Shown here piece after piece: positions 1 to 7,648 of a stretch of DNA of 60,669 nucleotides. The translations under genes and the position numbers were made by a program. Origin of the DNA: Methyloversatilis discipulorum (GTDB lineage: Bacteria; Pseudomonadota; Gammaproteobacteria; Burkholderiales; Rhodocyclaceae); NCBI RefSeq assembly GCF_018780585.1, contig NZ_JADMJL010000049.1, positions 1 to 60,669 of the forward strand. Direction: 5' to 3'. The number at the start of each line of letters is the position of its first letter. The stretch's first letter is position 1. Below the pieces are notes generated by a model, which worked only from the letters and a program-made list of their open reading frames with translations, searched no databases and was not told where the DNA came from.

Positions 1-90
1 AGCTATTCCTACGCTTGCCAGGGCAGAACATACAAGCGAGCTTGCTCGCGATTGCTGGCTTGATCGAAGCCTGCGGCCCATGACAGCCGC

Positions 91-115
91 GTCGCGGCCA
101 AGGCTGCTCCCACCG
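91..115. repeat. REP-like element, single copy
   Basis: The string gtcgcggccaaggctgctcc with a few flanking bases is a variant of the imperfect palindrome seen again at 993-1021 and 44235-44261 (GTCGCGGCC..GGCCGCTCCCAC type). It lies just past the stop codon of the HAD-family gene on the minus strand. This resembles the REP palindromes found between genes in pseudomonads and some betaproteobacteria. Recognition is by eye only. Confidence 0.5.
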
Positions 116-127
116 CGGTCAGCCCGT

Positions 128-892
128 CTACAAGAGGCGGGCGGCAAAGCTGGCAAAGTCGTTGTCGATGGCCGCGGGGTGGATGTCCGGGTGGTGCTCG
201 TCCGCTGCCGCGTACTTGCCGGTGCGCACCAGCACGCCGGCGATGCCGGCCGCTTGCGCGCCGCCGATGTCGTCGCGCAGGTCGTCGCCGATCATGATGG
301 CTTCTTCTGCGCGCACGCCAGCGGTGTCGAGTGCGGCCTGGAAGAAGGGGGCGGCGGGCTTGCCGGCGATCTCGGCTTGCACGCCGGTGCTGTATTCCAG
401 GCCGGCGACGAAGGCGCCCATGTCGAGCGACAGGCCGTCCTCTTCCTTGAAGTGACGGTTGCGCGCCATCGCGATGAAGGGCAGGCCGCGCATGACGAGG
501 CGGAAGGCGGTGTTGAGCTGTGCGTAGTCGAAGCAGTGGCCGGCGTCACCGAGCACGATGGCGTCCGGCTCGGCTGCGTCGGGCCCGACTTCGTCGCGCA
601 GGTCCGGATGCACGATCCAGTGCGGATGCAGGCTGCGGCTGCGCACGAGATTCATCGTCGCGCCGGGGGCCGTCAGCAGTTCCTCGTCGCGCACGTCCAG
701 ACCCAGGGCCTGCATCTTCGCGACCAGCGTGCGCCGCGGCGTGCGGGTGGTGTTGGTCAGGAACACGAGCCTGAAGCCGGCGGCGCGCAGTCGCGCAAGC
801 GCCTCGATCGAACCGGGAATGATCTGGTCGCCGACGTGCAGCACACCGGCCAGATCAATCAGCAGGGCTTTCGGGTTTGCGGGCAGAGACAT
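128..892 (-). CDS. HAD-superfamily hydrolase, class IIA, LHPP-like
   Basis: A 254-residue cytosolic phosphatase-like protein. Motif I is DLAGVLH with the nucleophile Asp near residue 13. The second Asp of the usual DxDx(T/V) motif is replaced by Gly, as in the LHPP-like branch of HAD-IIA enzymes, whose motif reads DISGVL. Motif II (FLTNTTR) lies near residue 45 and motif IV (MIGDDLRDDIGGA) near residue 200; the class IIA cap sits between them. Family members hydrolyse phospholysine/phosphohistidine or pyrophosphate; the substrate here is unknown. The gene is followed by a REP-like element and preceded by a REP pair, so it is probably transcribed alone. Family confidence is high, specific substrate low. 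Confidence 0.88.
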   Translation of the reverse strand: MSLPANPKALLIDLAGVLHVGDQIIPGSIEALARLRAAGFRLVFLTNTTRTPRRTLVAKMQALGLDVRDEELLTAPGATMNLVRSRSLHPHWIVHPDLRDEVGPDAAEPDAIVLGDAGHCFDYAQLNTAFRLVMRGLPFIAMARNRHFKEEDGLSLDMGAFVAGLEYSTGVQAEIAGKPAAPFFQAALDTAGVRAEEAIMIGDDLRDDIGGAQAAGIAGVLVRTGKYAAADEHHPDIHPAAIDNDFASFAARLL

Positions 893-927
893 GGCGTTCT
901 CCTTCGTTCGATGCGGCGCGCCGTCCT

Positions 928-955
928 TGCAGGAGCGGTCTTCTGACCGCGACCA
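928..955. repeat. REP-like palindrome, arm 1 of an inverted pair
   Basis: Reads tgcaggagcggtcttctgac and continues into cgcgacca. It is internally palindromic (gcggtc/gaccgc) and is the inverted mate of the copy at 993-1021, about 40 bases away. Such facing pairs are the classical BIME arrangement of REP sequences. Confidence 0.6.
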
Positions 956-992
956 CAGCGGAGGTCAAGGAGCCTGCGCGTGATTACAGGCT

Positions 993-1021
993 CTGTCGCG
1001 GCCAGAAGACCGCGCCTACAG
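993..1021. repeat. REP-like palindrome, arm 2; supplies a stop codon
   Basis: Begins ctgtcgcggccagaagaccg and ends cctacag. It is the reverse-oriented partner of 928-955. Its outer end (cta at 1016-1018) is the TAG stop codon of the response-regulator gene on the minus strand, so the repeat abuts or slightly invaded the end of that coding region. Confidence 0.6.
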
Positions 1022-1657
1022 GGCCACCAGCTGATGCCGCGCGGCGAAGCTCACCAGTTCGACCGGATTCTTGATGTCGAGTTTGTCGAACAGCCGCGCG
1101 CGGTATGTGCTGATGGTATTCGCCGACAGCGACAGTTCCCGTGCGATATCACCGACCGTGTGACCGCTGGCGAGCAGCTTCAGCACCTGCATTTCGCGGT
1201 TCGACAGACTGTCGAGCGGGCTGGCGGGGGTGTCCGCGCGGACGCCGAAGGCGAGGCGTTCGGCCAGTTCCGGCGTGACGAAGAGGTGACCGCCGGCGAC
1301 GCGGGCGATGGCGTCGAACAGCTGCTCCGGCGAGCAGCCCTTGTTCAGATAGCCGGCGGCGCCACTCTTCAGTGCGCGCACACCGAACTGCGATTCCGGG
1401 TAGGTCGACAGCATCAGCACGGCGACCCTCGGAAACTCGGCGCGCAGCTGCTTCAGCACGTCGAAGCCGTCGCGGTCGCTCAGTGCGATGTCGAGCAGCA
1501 CGACGTCGGCGCCGTCGCCGCGCAGCAGGCGCATCAGATCGGGTCCGCCCGCTGCTTCGCCGACCACGGCGATGGCCGGATTCTCGCCGAGGATCTGCGC
1601 GATGCCCCGGCGCAGCATTAGGTGGTCGTCGACGATGATCACGCGCACCGGCTTCAT
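1016..1657 (-). CDS. NarL/FixJ-type response regulator
   Basis: A 213-residue two-domain regulator. The N-terminal receiver starts VRVIIVDDHLMLRRG and has the phosphoacceptor in VVLLDIALSDRDG near residue 55; the switch Lys follows in AAGYLNKG. The C-terminal LuxR-type HTH carries LSNREMQVLKLLASG and ANTISTYRARLFDKL. The start at 1657 was chosen because its ATG overlaps the TGA of the upstream kinase gene (ATGA), which indicates translational coupling. The histidine kinase at 1654-2817 is the obvious partner. The target genes cannot be read from the window. The stop codon lies inside a REP-like element. Confidence 0.92.
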   Translation of the reverse strand: MKPVRVIIVDDHLMLRRGIAQILGENPAIAVVGEAAGGPDLMRLLRGDGADVVLLDIALSDRDGFDVLKQLRAEFPRVAVLMLSTYPESQFGVRALKSGAAGYLNKGCSPEQLFDAIARVAGGHLFVTPELAERLAFGVRADTPASPLDSLSNREMQVLKLLASGHTVGDIARELSLSANTISTYRARLFDKLDIKNPVELVSFAARHQLVAL

Positions 1658-2817
1658 CGCGTCGACTCCGGTACCCGCAGATGCACGGTGGTACCGGCGC
1701 CCGGCGTGCTGTCGATACGCAGTTCGCCGCCGAGTGCGCGGGCGCGCTCGTACATGCCGAGCAGGCCGAAGGAGGTCGGTTGCGCCGGCACCTGCATGCC
1801 GCGGCCGTTGTCGCGGATGCACAGTTCGATCGCGCTGGCCTGGCCGGTCACTTCGACATTCACCGCGCTCGCCTCGGCGTGCCGGGCGACGTTGGTGAGC
1901 ACTTCCTGCACGATGCGATAGACGGCGATTTCGGCGCTGCGGCCAAGGCGCCGTTCGGGCTCCGCGTCGTTCAGCGTCAACGTGCAGCGCAGGCCGCGGC
2001 GCGACTGCATTTCCTGCAGCTGCCACTCGATCGCGGCCCACAGGCCGAGGTGGTCGAGCACGCCGGGACGCAGGTCGGTCAGTATCCGCCGCACCGCGCC
2101 CAGCGCCTGCTGGGTGACCGCCATCATGTCGTCGAGCTTGCGCTCCAGTGCACCGTCGTGCGCGAGTCGCGGGCGCAGCCAGTTCAGGTCGAACTGCAGC
2201 GCGGTCAGCGAGGCGCCCAGTTCGTCGTGTACCTCGCGCGCGATGTGCGTGCGCTCGTCTTCGCGCACCTGCTGCAGGTGGGCGGACAGCCGCTGCAGGG
2301 CGCTGTGCGACTGCTGCAGCCGCGCGTTGGCGTCCTGCAGCGCGGCGGTGCGCTCGGACACGCGGCGCTCCAGTTCGACCTGATTGGCGCGCAGCACGGC
2401 CTCGGCGCGCTTGCGTTCGGTGATGTCGGCGAAGGTGACGACGGCGCCGACGATCTGGCCGGCGTCGCGGATCGGGTAGCTGGTGTATTCGGCGGGGAAG
2501 GCGCTGCCGTCGCGTCGCCACAGCACCTCGGACTCGATGCGCACGCCCTGGCCTTCCTGGAAGGCGCGGAAGATCGGGCACTCATGGACGTCGTAGTTGC
2601 GGCCGTCGGAATGTGCGTGGTGGATCAGGTAGTGCATGTTGCGGCCGAGCACTTCGTCCGGCTCGAAACCGATCAGCTCGGCGCCGGCGCGGTTGATGAA
2701 GATGCAGCGGCCGTTCTGGTCCACGCCATAGATGCCTTCGCCAGCGGACTCGAGCAGCATTTCGAGCTGGTGGCGCCAGGCGGCGTGATGCGAAAGATGA
2801 TGGAGATTGGCGAACAC
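1654..2817 (-). CDS. PAS-containing NarX-type sensor histidine kinase, apparently soluble
   Basis: A 387-residue kinase with no evident transmembrane segment. An N-terminal PAS domain (about residues 15-140; starts LLESAGEGIYGVDQNGRC, ends FADITERKRAE) is followed by a coiled linker. Next comes a HisKA_3 dimerisation domain with the phospho-His in THIAREVHDELGASL, then a HATPase domain with DNGRGM and GLLGMYERA near the C-terminus. This layout is typical of NarX/DegS-type kinases that pair with LuxR-type regulators. It overlaps its regulator gene by four bases (ATGA). Cytosolic PAS sensing of redox, light or a small ligand is plausible, but the signal is unknown. Confidence 0.9.
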   Translation of the reverse strand: MFANLHHLSHHAAWRHQLEMLLESAGEGIYGVDQNGRCIFINRAGAELIGFEPDEVLGRNMHYLIHHAHSDGRNYDVHECPIFRAFQEGQGVRIESEVLWRRDGSAFPAEYTSYPIRDAGQIVGAVVTFADITERKRAEAVLRANQVELERRVSERTAALQDANARLQQSHSALQRLSAHLQQVREDERTHIAREVHDELGASLTALQFDLNWLRPRLAHDGALERKLDDMMAVTQQALGAVRRILTDLRPGVLDHLGLWAAIEWQLQEMQSRRGLRCTLTLNDAEPERRLGRSAEIAVYRIVQEVLTNVARHAEASAVNVEVTGQASAIELCIRDNGRGMQVPAQPTSFGLLGMYERARALGGELRIDSTPGAGTTVHLRVPESTR

Positions 2818-2955
2818 GTCGTTGCGTCGGCACAGGGGTGCCGCTGCCTTGCATCAAGCGTGCCACGCCGCCCGCCACGCCGATATCGCGGCGGGGCGCG
2901 GGTTTGCGCGGGGTGCGACCGACGGGCGCCGGTGCCGTGCCCCGTTCTGGTGCGC

Positions 2956-4362
2956 TCAGGCCGGTACGTCGCGCACGCGCAGTGCGCCGTCAGCCTCGTC
3001 CGCTTCGATCAGGCCCTGTTCTTCGTAGCGGCGCAGCTTGCGCCACAGCGATACGCGGTCGATGCCGAGCAGGCGGGCGGCCAGCGCGCGGTTGCCGCCG
3101 ACGCCGGCCAGCACGTCGAGGATGTGATTGCGCTCGACCGCCTCCAGCGTGCGCACCTCGTTGCTGCCGCGACCGGCGGCGTGGCCGGCCGGCGTGCCGA
3201 GGCCGGGCGGCAGATCCTCCTCGGCCAGCATGGTGCCGCCGGCCAGCGCGACGCCGCGCTCGATGATGTTCTCCAGTTCGCGCACATTGCCCGGGTAGTC
3301 GTAGGCGCACAGCTTCTGCATTGCCGGCGGCGCAATGGCGGTGACCTTCTTGCCCATGACCTGCGCCGCGCGGCGCACGAACTGCTGGGCCAGCAGCGGA
3401 ATGTCGTCGCGCCGGTCGCGCAGCGGCGGCAGCTGCAGCGTCACCACGTTGAGGCGGAAGTAGATGTCCTGCCGGAACTGGCCGGCCTCGACCGCGGCGC
3501 GCGGCTCGCGGTTGGTGGCGGCGAGGAAGCGGACGTCGGCGCGGACCGGCTCGGTACCGCCGACGCGCAGGTATTCGCGCTCCTGCAGCAGACGCAGCAG
3601 CTTCACCTGCATCGCCGCCGACATTTCGGTCACCTCGTCGAGAAACAGCGTGCCGCCCTGAGCCGCCTCGACCAGACCGCCGCGCGACTGCTGGGCGCCG
3701 GTGTAGGCCCCCTTTTCATGGCCGAACAGTTCGTTGGCCAGCAGTTCCTCGTTCAGCGCGCCGCAGTTGATCGCGACGAAGGGGCCGCTGGCGCGCCGGC
3801 TGTGCGCATGCACGTGGCGGGCGAGCAGTTCCTTGCCGGTGCCGGTTTCGCCGACGATGAGCACATTGCAGTCGGTCGGCGCCACGCCGCGGGCGATGTC
3901 GAGGATGGCGCGCATGCCTTCGTCGCGCGTGATGATGCGTTCGTCGGCGGCGTGCTCGACCAGCTGGCGCAGGCGCTGGTTCTCGGCACGCAGCTGCGCC
4001 TTGTCGGCGGCCTCGCGCACCAGCTTGCGCACTTCGCCCAGGCGAAAGGGCTTGGATACGTAATAGAAGGCGCCGGTGCGCATCGCCTCGACCGCCGATT
4101 CGGTTGTGGCGAAGCCGGTCACCACCAGCACCTCCATCGCGGGCCAGGCCTCGCGTGCGCGACGCAGCAGTTCCAGCCCGTCCATGCCGGGCATCTTGAC
4201 GTCGGTCAGCAGCACCTCGTAATCGTTCTGGCGCAGCAGCGCCAGCGCGGCGTCGCCGTTGTCGGCGGTGGTGACGTCGAGGCCGTCGCGGCGCAACGCG
4301 GTGGCCAGGCCCTCGCGCGCGACCGCTTCGTCGTCGACCAGCAGGACATGTGCAGTGCTCAT
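2956..4362 (-). CDS. NtrC-family sigma-54-dependent response regulator
   Basis: A 468-residue activator in three parts. A receiver (phospho-Asp 54 in LLTDVKMPGMDG) is followed by an AAA+ sigma-54 interaction domain with Walker A GETGTGKE at 171-178. The loop reads GAYTGA at 218-223, a conservative variant of GAFTGA, and Walker B is GGTLFLDEV. A Fis-type HTH ends the protein (GNRALAARLLGIDRVSLWRK). It activates RNA polymerase carrying sigma-54 from distant enhancers. Its start codon overlaps the stop of the upstream kinase gene at 4359 (ATGA), so the pair is a two-component system. A candidate sigma-54 promoter at 5986-6001 lies just beyond the kinase gene and is a natural target. Confidence 0.93.
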   Translation of the reverse strand: MSTAHVLLVDDEAVAREGLATALRRDGLDVTTADNGDAALALLRQNDYEVLLTDVKMPGMDGLELLRRAREAWPAMEVLVVTGFATTESAVEAMRTGAFYYVSKPFRLGEVRKLVREAADKAQLRAENQRLRQLVEHAADERIITRDEGMRAILDIARGVAPTDCNVLIVGETGTGKELLARHVHAHSRRASGPFVAINCGALNEELLANELFGHEKGAYTGAQQSRGGLVEAAQGGTLFLDEVTEMSAAMQVKLLRLLQEREYLRVGGTEPVRADVRFLAATNREPRAAVEAGQFRQDIYFRLNVVTLQLPPLRDRRDDIPLLAQQFVRRAAQVMGKKVTAIAPPAMQKLCAYDYPGNVRELENIIERGVALAGGTMLAEEDLPPGLGTPAGHAAGRGSNEVRTLEAVERNHILDVLAGVGGNRALAARLLGIDRVSLWRKLRRYEEQGLIEADEADGALRVRDVPA

Positions 4363-5855
4363 GCTTTCTCCTCCGCCGGTATCCAGAGCGTGACGCAGGT
4401 CCCGCCGTCCGGTTCGTTGTGTATGCCTGCCTTGCCGCCGTGTTCGGCGGCGATTTCATGCACCACGAAAAGCCCAAGCCCCGAGCCCTTGCCGACCGGT
4501 TTCGTGGTGAAGAAGGGGTCGAACACGCGCGGCAGGTTGCGCGGTTCAATGCCGGGGCCGTTGTCGCACACCGAAATTTCGGTGCCGCCATCACGCGCGC
4601 TGCCGCGCACCGTGATGTGTGGCGCGATGCCTGCCTCGACGCAGGCTTCGAGCGCGTTGCGGATCAGGTTGAGCAGGGCCTGCTGAATGCGCTGGCCGTC
4701 GGCGTGGATGTGCAGTTCGGGCTCGATCTGCAGTGTCACCGCGTCGGCCGCGTCCGGCCGCTCGGCGCGCAGCAGCGCGACGGTTTCCTCGACCAGCGGC
4801 CGCAGCGGCTGCCGAACCAGCGCGAAGCGGCTGTCGCGTGCGAAGTCGAGCAGGGTGCGCACGATGCGCTGCGCGCGCTGCACCTGGTCGTCGATCTGCT
4901 CGACGAAACCGTTGATCTGCGCCGGGTCGCAGACGTCGCGCTCTTCCAGCAGCAGCTGCGCATTCAGCGAAATGTTCGAAAGCGGATTGTTGAGCTCGTG
5001 CGCGACGCCGGACAGCATGGTGCCGAGCGAGGCCAGCCGTGCCGTGCGCAGCACCGCGAGCTGGCGCTCTTCGAGGTCGCCGAGTGCGCGGTTGAAGGCG
5101 GCGACCAGGGCGGCGATCTCGTCGTCCCGGTCGCGCGGCGTCAGGCGTGCAAGATTGCCGGTGCCGATGCGCGCGAGATCGCTTTCGACCTCGCGCAGCG
5201 GTGCCACCACGCGTCGCGTCACCAGCTGGCCGATCACCAGCACCAGCGCGACGGCGGCGATCATGATCGTGTACAGCTGCGATTCCTGGCCGGACAGCGC
5301 GCGCCGCATCGCCTCGCGCGCCTGATCGGACAGGCGCTCGCTCTCCTCGAACGCCTGCTTGCCGACCTCGGTCATGCGCTCTTCCAGTGGCGAGATCGGA
5401 TCGGTCGGGCGGATGCGGCGCTGCAGCCGGTCGTCGAGCAGGTCGCGCCAGTCGTGCAGCGACTGTTCGAGGTCCTCCAGCGCGAAGCCAGGCGCGGCGC
5501 GCTGCATCAACGCGCGGTCGCGGGCGATCAGCGTGAGCGCCTCTTCCGCCTTGCCGACCGCCGACTTGAGTTCGGACGGCTTGCGGAACAGCAGGTAGTT
5601 CTTTTCCAGGCGCCGCGCTTCGCGTACCACGTCGTGCATGCGCGTGACGTGGTGTTCGTCGTCGACGCGCGACAGTAGCAGGCGCACCTGTTCGAGAGCG
5701 GCGAACACCAGCAGCACGAACAGCGCGCCGAGCACGATGTAGCCGAGCAGGATCTTGCCGTGCAAGGAACGGGGCAGCAGTTTCATGAATTGCATGCTGC
5801 AACGTCGCGTTGCGAATTTCAACAGCGACCACATGCGCGCAAGCGCCTGTTTCAT
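4359..5855 (-). CDS. Membrane sensor histidine kinase, partner of the NtrC-type regulator
   Basis: An inner-membrane kinase. TM1 is KILLGYIVLGALFVLLVF, followed by a periplasmic helical region of about 160 residues with an RLEKNYLLF motif. TM2 lies in TIMIAAVALVLVIGQLV, followed by HAMP, HisKA (LSGVAHELNNPLSNI with the phospho-His) and HATPase (N box LIRNALEA, DNGPGI, GLGLFVVHE). The start is uncertain. ATG 5855 has a GAAAG upstream, ATG 5786 starts directly before TM1, and the frame stays open to ATG 5951. It overlaps the regulator gene by four bases. GlrK/QseE is a functional parallel because that kinase also sits beside a sigma-54-driven sRNA; orthology is not claimed. Confidence 0.87.
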   Translation of the reverse strand: MKQALARMWSLLKFATRRCSMQFMKLLPRSLHGKILLGYIVLGALFVLLVFAALEQVRLLLSRVDDEHHVTRMHDVVREARRLEKNYLLFRKPSELKSAVGKAEEALTLIARDRALMQRAAPGFALEDLEQSLHDWRDLLDDRLQRRIRPTDPISPLEERMTEVGKQAFEESERLSDQAREAMRRALSGQESQLYTIMIAAVALVLVIGQLVTRRVVAPLREVESDLARIGTGNLARLTPRDRDDEIAALVAAFNRALGDLEERQLAVLRTARLASLGTMLSGVAHELNNPLSNISLNAQLLLEERDVCDPAQINGFVEQIDDQVQRAQRIVRTLLDFARDSRFALVRQPLRPLVEETVALLRAERPDAADAVTLQIEPELHIHADGQRIQQALLNLIRNALEACVEAGIAPHITVRGSARDGGTEISVCDNGPGIEPRNLPRVFDPFFTTKPVGKGSGLGLFVVHEIAAEHGGKAGIHNEPDGGTCVTLWIPAEEKA

Positions 5856-5985
5856 GTGGACTTTCGGCAGGCGGTCGTAGGGGCGAGCGTGCACGCGCTG
5901 CAAGTTGCAACGAGCGCTGGCGGTCCATACGAGGGGTGGGTTGTAAAGCATAAATAAATCAATGCTTTGCGTTTTTCGCTAGAGG

Positions 5986-6001
5986 TGGCACAGCGCCTGC
6001 T
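5986..6001 (+). promoter_or_regulatory. Candidate sigma-54 (-24/-12) promoter
   Basis: The sequence is tggcacagcgcctgct. The invariant GG (5987-5988) and GC (5999-6000) are separated by exactly ten bases, as sigma-54 requires, and the -24 box TGGCAC is a perfect match. The -12 box is CTGCT rather than TTGCT. Expected transcription start is about 6012 on the plus strand. GTTGCAAC (5904-5911) and gcaac-N5-gttgc (5799-5813) lie about 75-190 bases upstream, a usual distance for activator binding sites. The neighbouring NtrC-type regulator could supply activation. Confidence 0.55.
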
Positions 6002-6011
6002 AGGAAATCCG

Positions 6012-6149
6012 TGCCAGCCTCGCAGTGACGATTTTGAAGGCTCCTCGGGTCGTTGCTGCGGCGAGGCTTGCAATGGGGAGGCCGGTCGACCTAGCGGACA
6101 GCACCGGTTCTTTTGGCGGCTCGCGAGCAATCGCGAGCCGTTTTTCTTT
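6012..6149 (+). ncRNA. Candidate sigma-54-dependent small RNA
   Basis: The predicted start from the sigma-54 promoter lies about 130 bases before a strong intrinsic terminator, which bounds a transcript of about 138 nt before ccmA starts at 6220. No convincing start codon with a ribosome site and coding bias is seen inside it. It holds CTCCT at 6041-6045, which could pair with Shine-Dalgarno sequences of target mRNAs, and the GGTCGACC palindrome at about 6083-6090. The arrangement recalls GlmY, a sigma-54 sRNA next to its GlrRK regulators in enterobacteria. Prediction only. Confidence 0.42.
6117..6149 (+). terminator. Intrinsic terminator of the candidate sRNA
   Basis: Perfect 10-bp stem cggctcgcga / tcgcgagccg with a GCAA loop (6127-6130), followed by tttttcttt. 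It lies 70 bases before the ccmA start and 115 bases after the sigma-54 promoter. It therefore separates a short upstream transcript from the ccm operon. Confidence 0.8.
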
Positions 6150-6219
6150 GCGCCGCACGCCGCCTGGCGGATTCGGCGATAATTCGCCGCCTTTCAACGC
6201 CCCGCACCCCGCCTCCCGC

Positions 6220-6870
6220 ATGGCCGATCCCGCTGTTCCGCTGATTTCTACGCACGCACTGGCCTGCACGCGCGGCTCGGCACGCCTGTTCGCCGGGCTG
6301 GACCTCGCCGTGGGTGAGGGCGAGCTGCTGCACGTGGCGGGCGCCAACGGCAGCGGCAAGACCAGTCTGCTGCGCATCCTGTGCGGGCTGTCGGAAGCCG
6401 AATCGGGTGAGCTGCGCTGGTGCGGGCAACCGGCGGGCAAGGTGAAGGACGAGTGGCGCGCCGGGCTGCTCTATCTCGGTCACCGCAACGCGGTGAAGGA
6501 CGATTTCACGCCGCTGGAGAACCTGCGTGCCAGCGCGGCCATCGCCGGTGAAGCGATGGACGAGGACACCGCGCTGCGCGCGCTGGTCGACATCGGCCTC
6601 GGCGCGCGCCTCGACGTGCCGGCGCGCAGCCTGTCGCAGGGGCAGCGCCGTCGCGTTGCGCTGGCCCGTCTGCTGTGCGGCACGCGCGCCCGGCTGTGGA
6701 TACTGGACGAGCCCTTCACCGCGCTCGACGTGCGCGCGGTGGCGCAGCTGGCCGAAGCGATGGCCGCGCACATCCGTCGCGGCGGCGCCGTCATCTACAC
6801 CACGCACCAGCCGGTGGATATCGACGTGCCGCGCCGCGCGCTGCTCAATCTGGACGATTACTCATGCTGA
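6220..6870 (+). CDS. ccmA: Cytochrome c maturation ABC transporter ATPase CcmA
   Basis: A 216-residue ATP-binding subunit of the CcmABCD complex, which releases holo-CcmE from CcmC using ATP. Walker A is GANGSGKTSLLRIL, the signature is SLSQGQRRRVALARLL and Walker B is LWILDEPFTALD. The H-loop His lies in YTTHQPV. The reading frame is open back to about 6025, but that stretch contains the sRNA terminator hairpin, so the ATG at 6220 (MADPAVP) is preferred. The length agrees with known CcmA proteins. It overlaps ccmB by seven bases (ATGCTGA) and opens a nine-gene operon. Confidence 0.95.
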   Translation: MADPAVPLISTHALACTRGSARLFAGLDLAVGEGELLHVAGANGSGKTSLLRILCGLSEAESGELRWCGQPAGKVKDEWRAGLLYLGHRNAVKDDFTPLENLRASAAIAGEAMDEDTALRALVDIGLGARLDVPARSLSQGQRRRVALARLLCGTRARLWILDEPFTALDVRAVAQLAEAMAAHIRRGGAVIYTTHQPVDIDVPRRALLNLDDYSC

Positions 6871-7532
6871 GCGTGTTCGCCGCCGTGCTGCGTCGCGACC
6901 TGCTGCTGGCCTGGCGCCGCCGTTCCGACGTGCTGACTGCGCTCGGCTTCTTCCTGCTGGTGACCAGCCTGTTTCCGCTCGGCGTCGGGCCGGAACCGGA
7001 CCAGCTTTCGCACATCGCGGCCGGGGTCATGTGGGTGGCGGCGCTGCTTGCCACGCTGCTGTCGGTGAGCCGGCTGTTCGAGGCGGACGAGGCGGACGGA
7101 ACCCTCGAGCAGATGTTGCTGTCCGTGGAGCCGCTGGCAGTGATCGTGCTGGCCAAGGTGTGCGCCTACTGGTTGCTGACCGGATTGCCGCTGGTGCTGA
7201 TCGCGCCGCTGATCGCGCTGCAGTTCAGCCTGACGCCGGACGAGACGCTCATCGTCTGCGCGACGCTGCTGATCGGCACGCCGACGCTGTCGCTGCTCGG
7301 CGCCGTCGGCGCATCGCTGACGCTGGGCCTGCGCGGTGGCGGCGCGCTGATCGCGCTGCTGGTGCTGCCGCTGTACGTGCCGGTGCTGATCTTCGGCGCG
7401 GGGGCGATCGACGCCTGGCGCGCGGGTCTGGGCATCGCCCCGCACCTGGCCTTGCTCGGTGCCTGCCTGCTGGTGGCGCTGGCGGTAGCGCCGCTGGCGA
7501 GCGCTGCTGCATTGCGCATCGCCCAAGATTGA
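6864..7532 (+). CDS. ccmB: Haem exporter membrane protein CcmB
   Basis: A 222-residue inner-membrane permease-like subunit of CcmABCD with six predicted hydrophobic segments. It starts MLSVFAAVLRRDLLLAWRRR, has the conserved VMWVAALLATLLS and FEADEADGTLEQMLLS region, and keeps the usual family length. The start overlaps the ccmA stop by seven bases, so translation is probably coupled. It couples CcmA ATP hydrolysis to haem-chaperone release. A hairpin of about 50 bases separates it from ccmC, the only real gap in this half of the operon. Confidence 0.95.
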   Translation: MLSVFAAVLRRDLLLAWRRRSDVLTALGFFLLVTSLFPLGVGPEPDQLSHIAAGVMWVAALLATLLSVSRLFEADEADGTLEQMLLSVEPLAVIVLAKVCAYWLLTGLPLVLIAPLIALQFSLTPDETLIVCATLLIGTPTLSLLGAVGASLTLGLRGGGALIALLVLPLYVPVLIFGAGAIDAWRAGLGIAPHLALLGACLLVALAVAPLASAAALRIAQD

Positions 7533-7534
7533 TA

Positions 7535-7583
7535 GGGGGCCAAACCGCACTCGGTTAAACTTGCGGTTTTGCCGTCGGCCCCC
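7535..7583 (+). other. Nested inverted repeat between ccmB and ccmC
   Basis: Outer arms gggggcc (7535-7541) and ggccccc (7577-7583) enclose inner arms aaaccgca (7542-7549) and tgcggttt (7562-7569). On RNA this gives a long, slightly imperfect hairpin two bases after the ccmB stop. No clean T tract follows, so it looks more like a processing or attenuation structure than a full terminator. Confidence 0.55.
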
Positions 7584-7648
7584 GCCGAGACACGCGCGTT
7601 GTATCTGCGCACACCGAGTAATCAGAACCTGGGCTAGCCGCTTCGTTG

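Noticed and set aside
1681-4686. A continuous plus-strand reading frame of about 1000 codons opposite the two-component genes
   Set aside because: It is antisense to well-supported kinase and regulator genes; such long frames come from GC-rich third codon positions and show no domain pattern.
6025-6219. N-terminal extension of CcmA by 65 residues
   Set aside because: The stretch contains a strong terminator hairpin, has no similarity to CcmA, and the usual CcmA start is at 6220.
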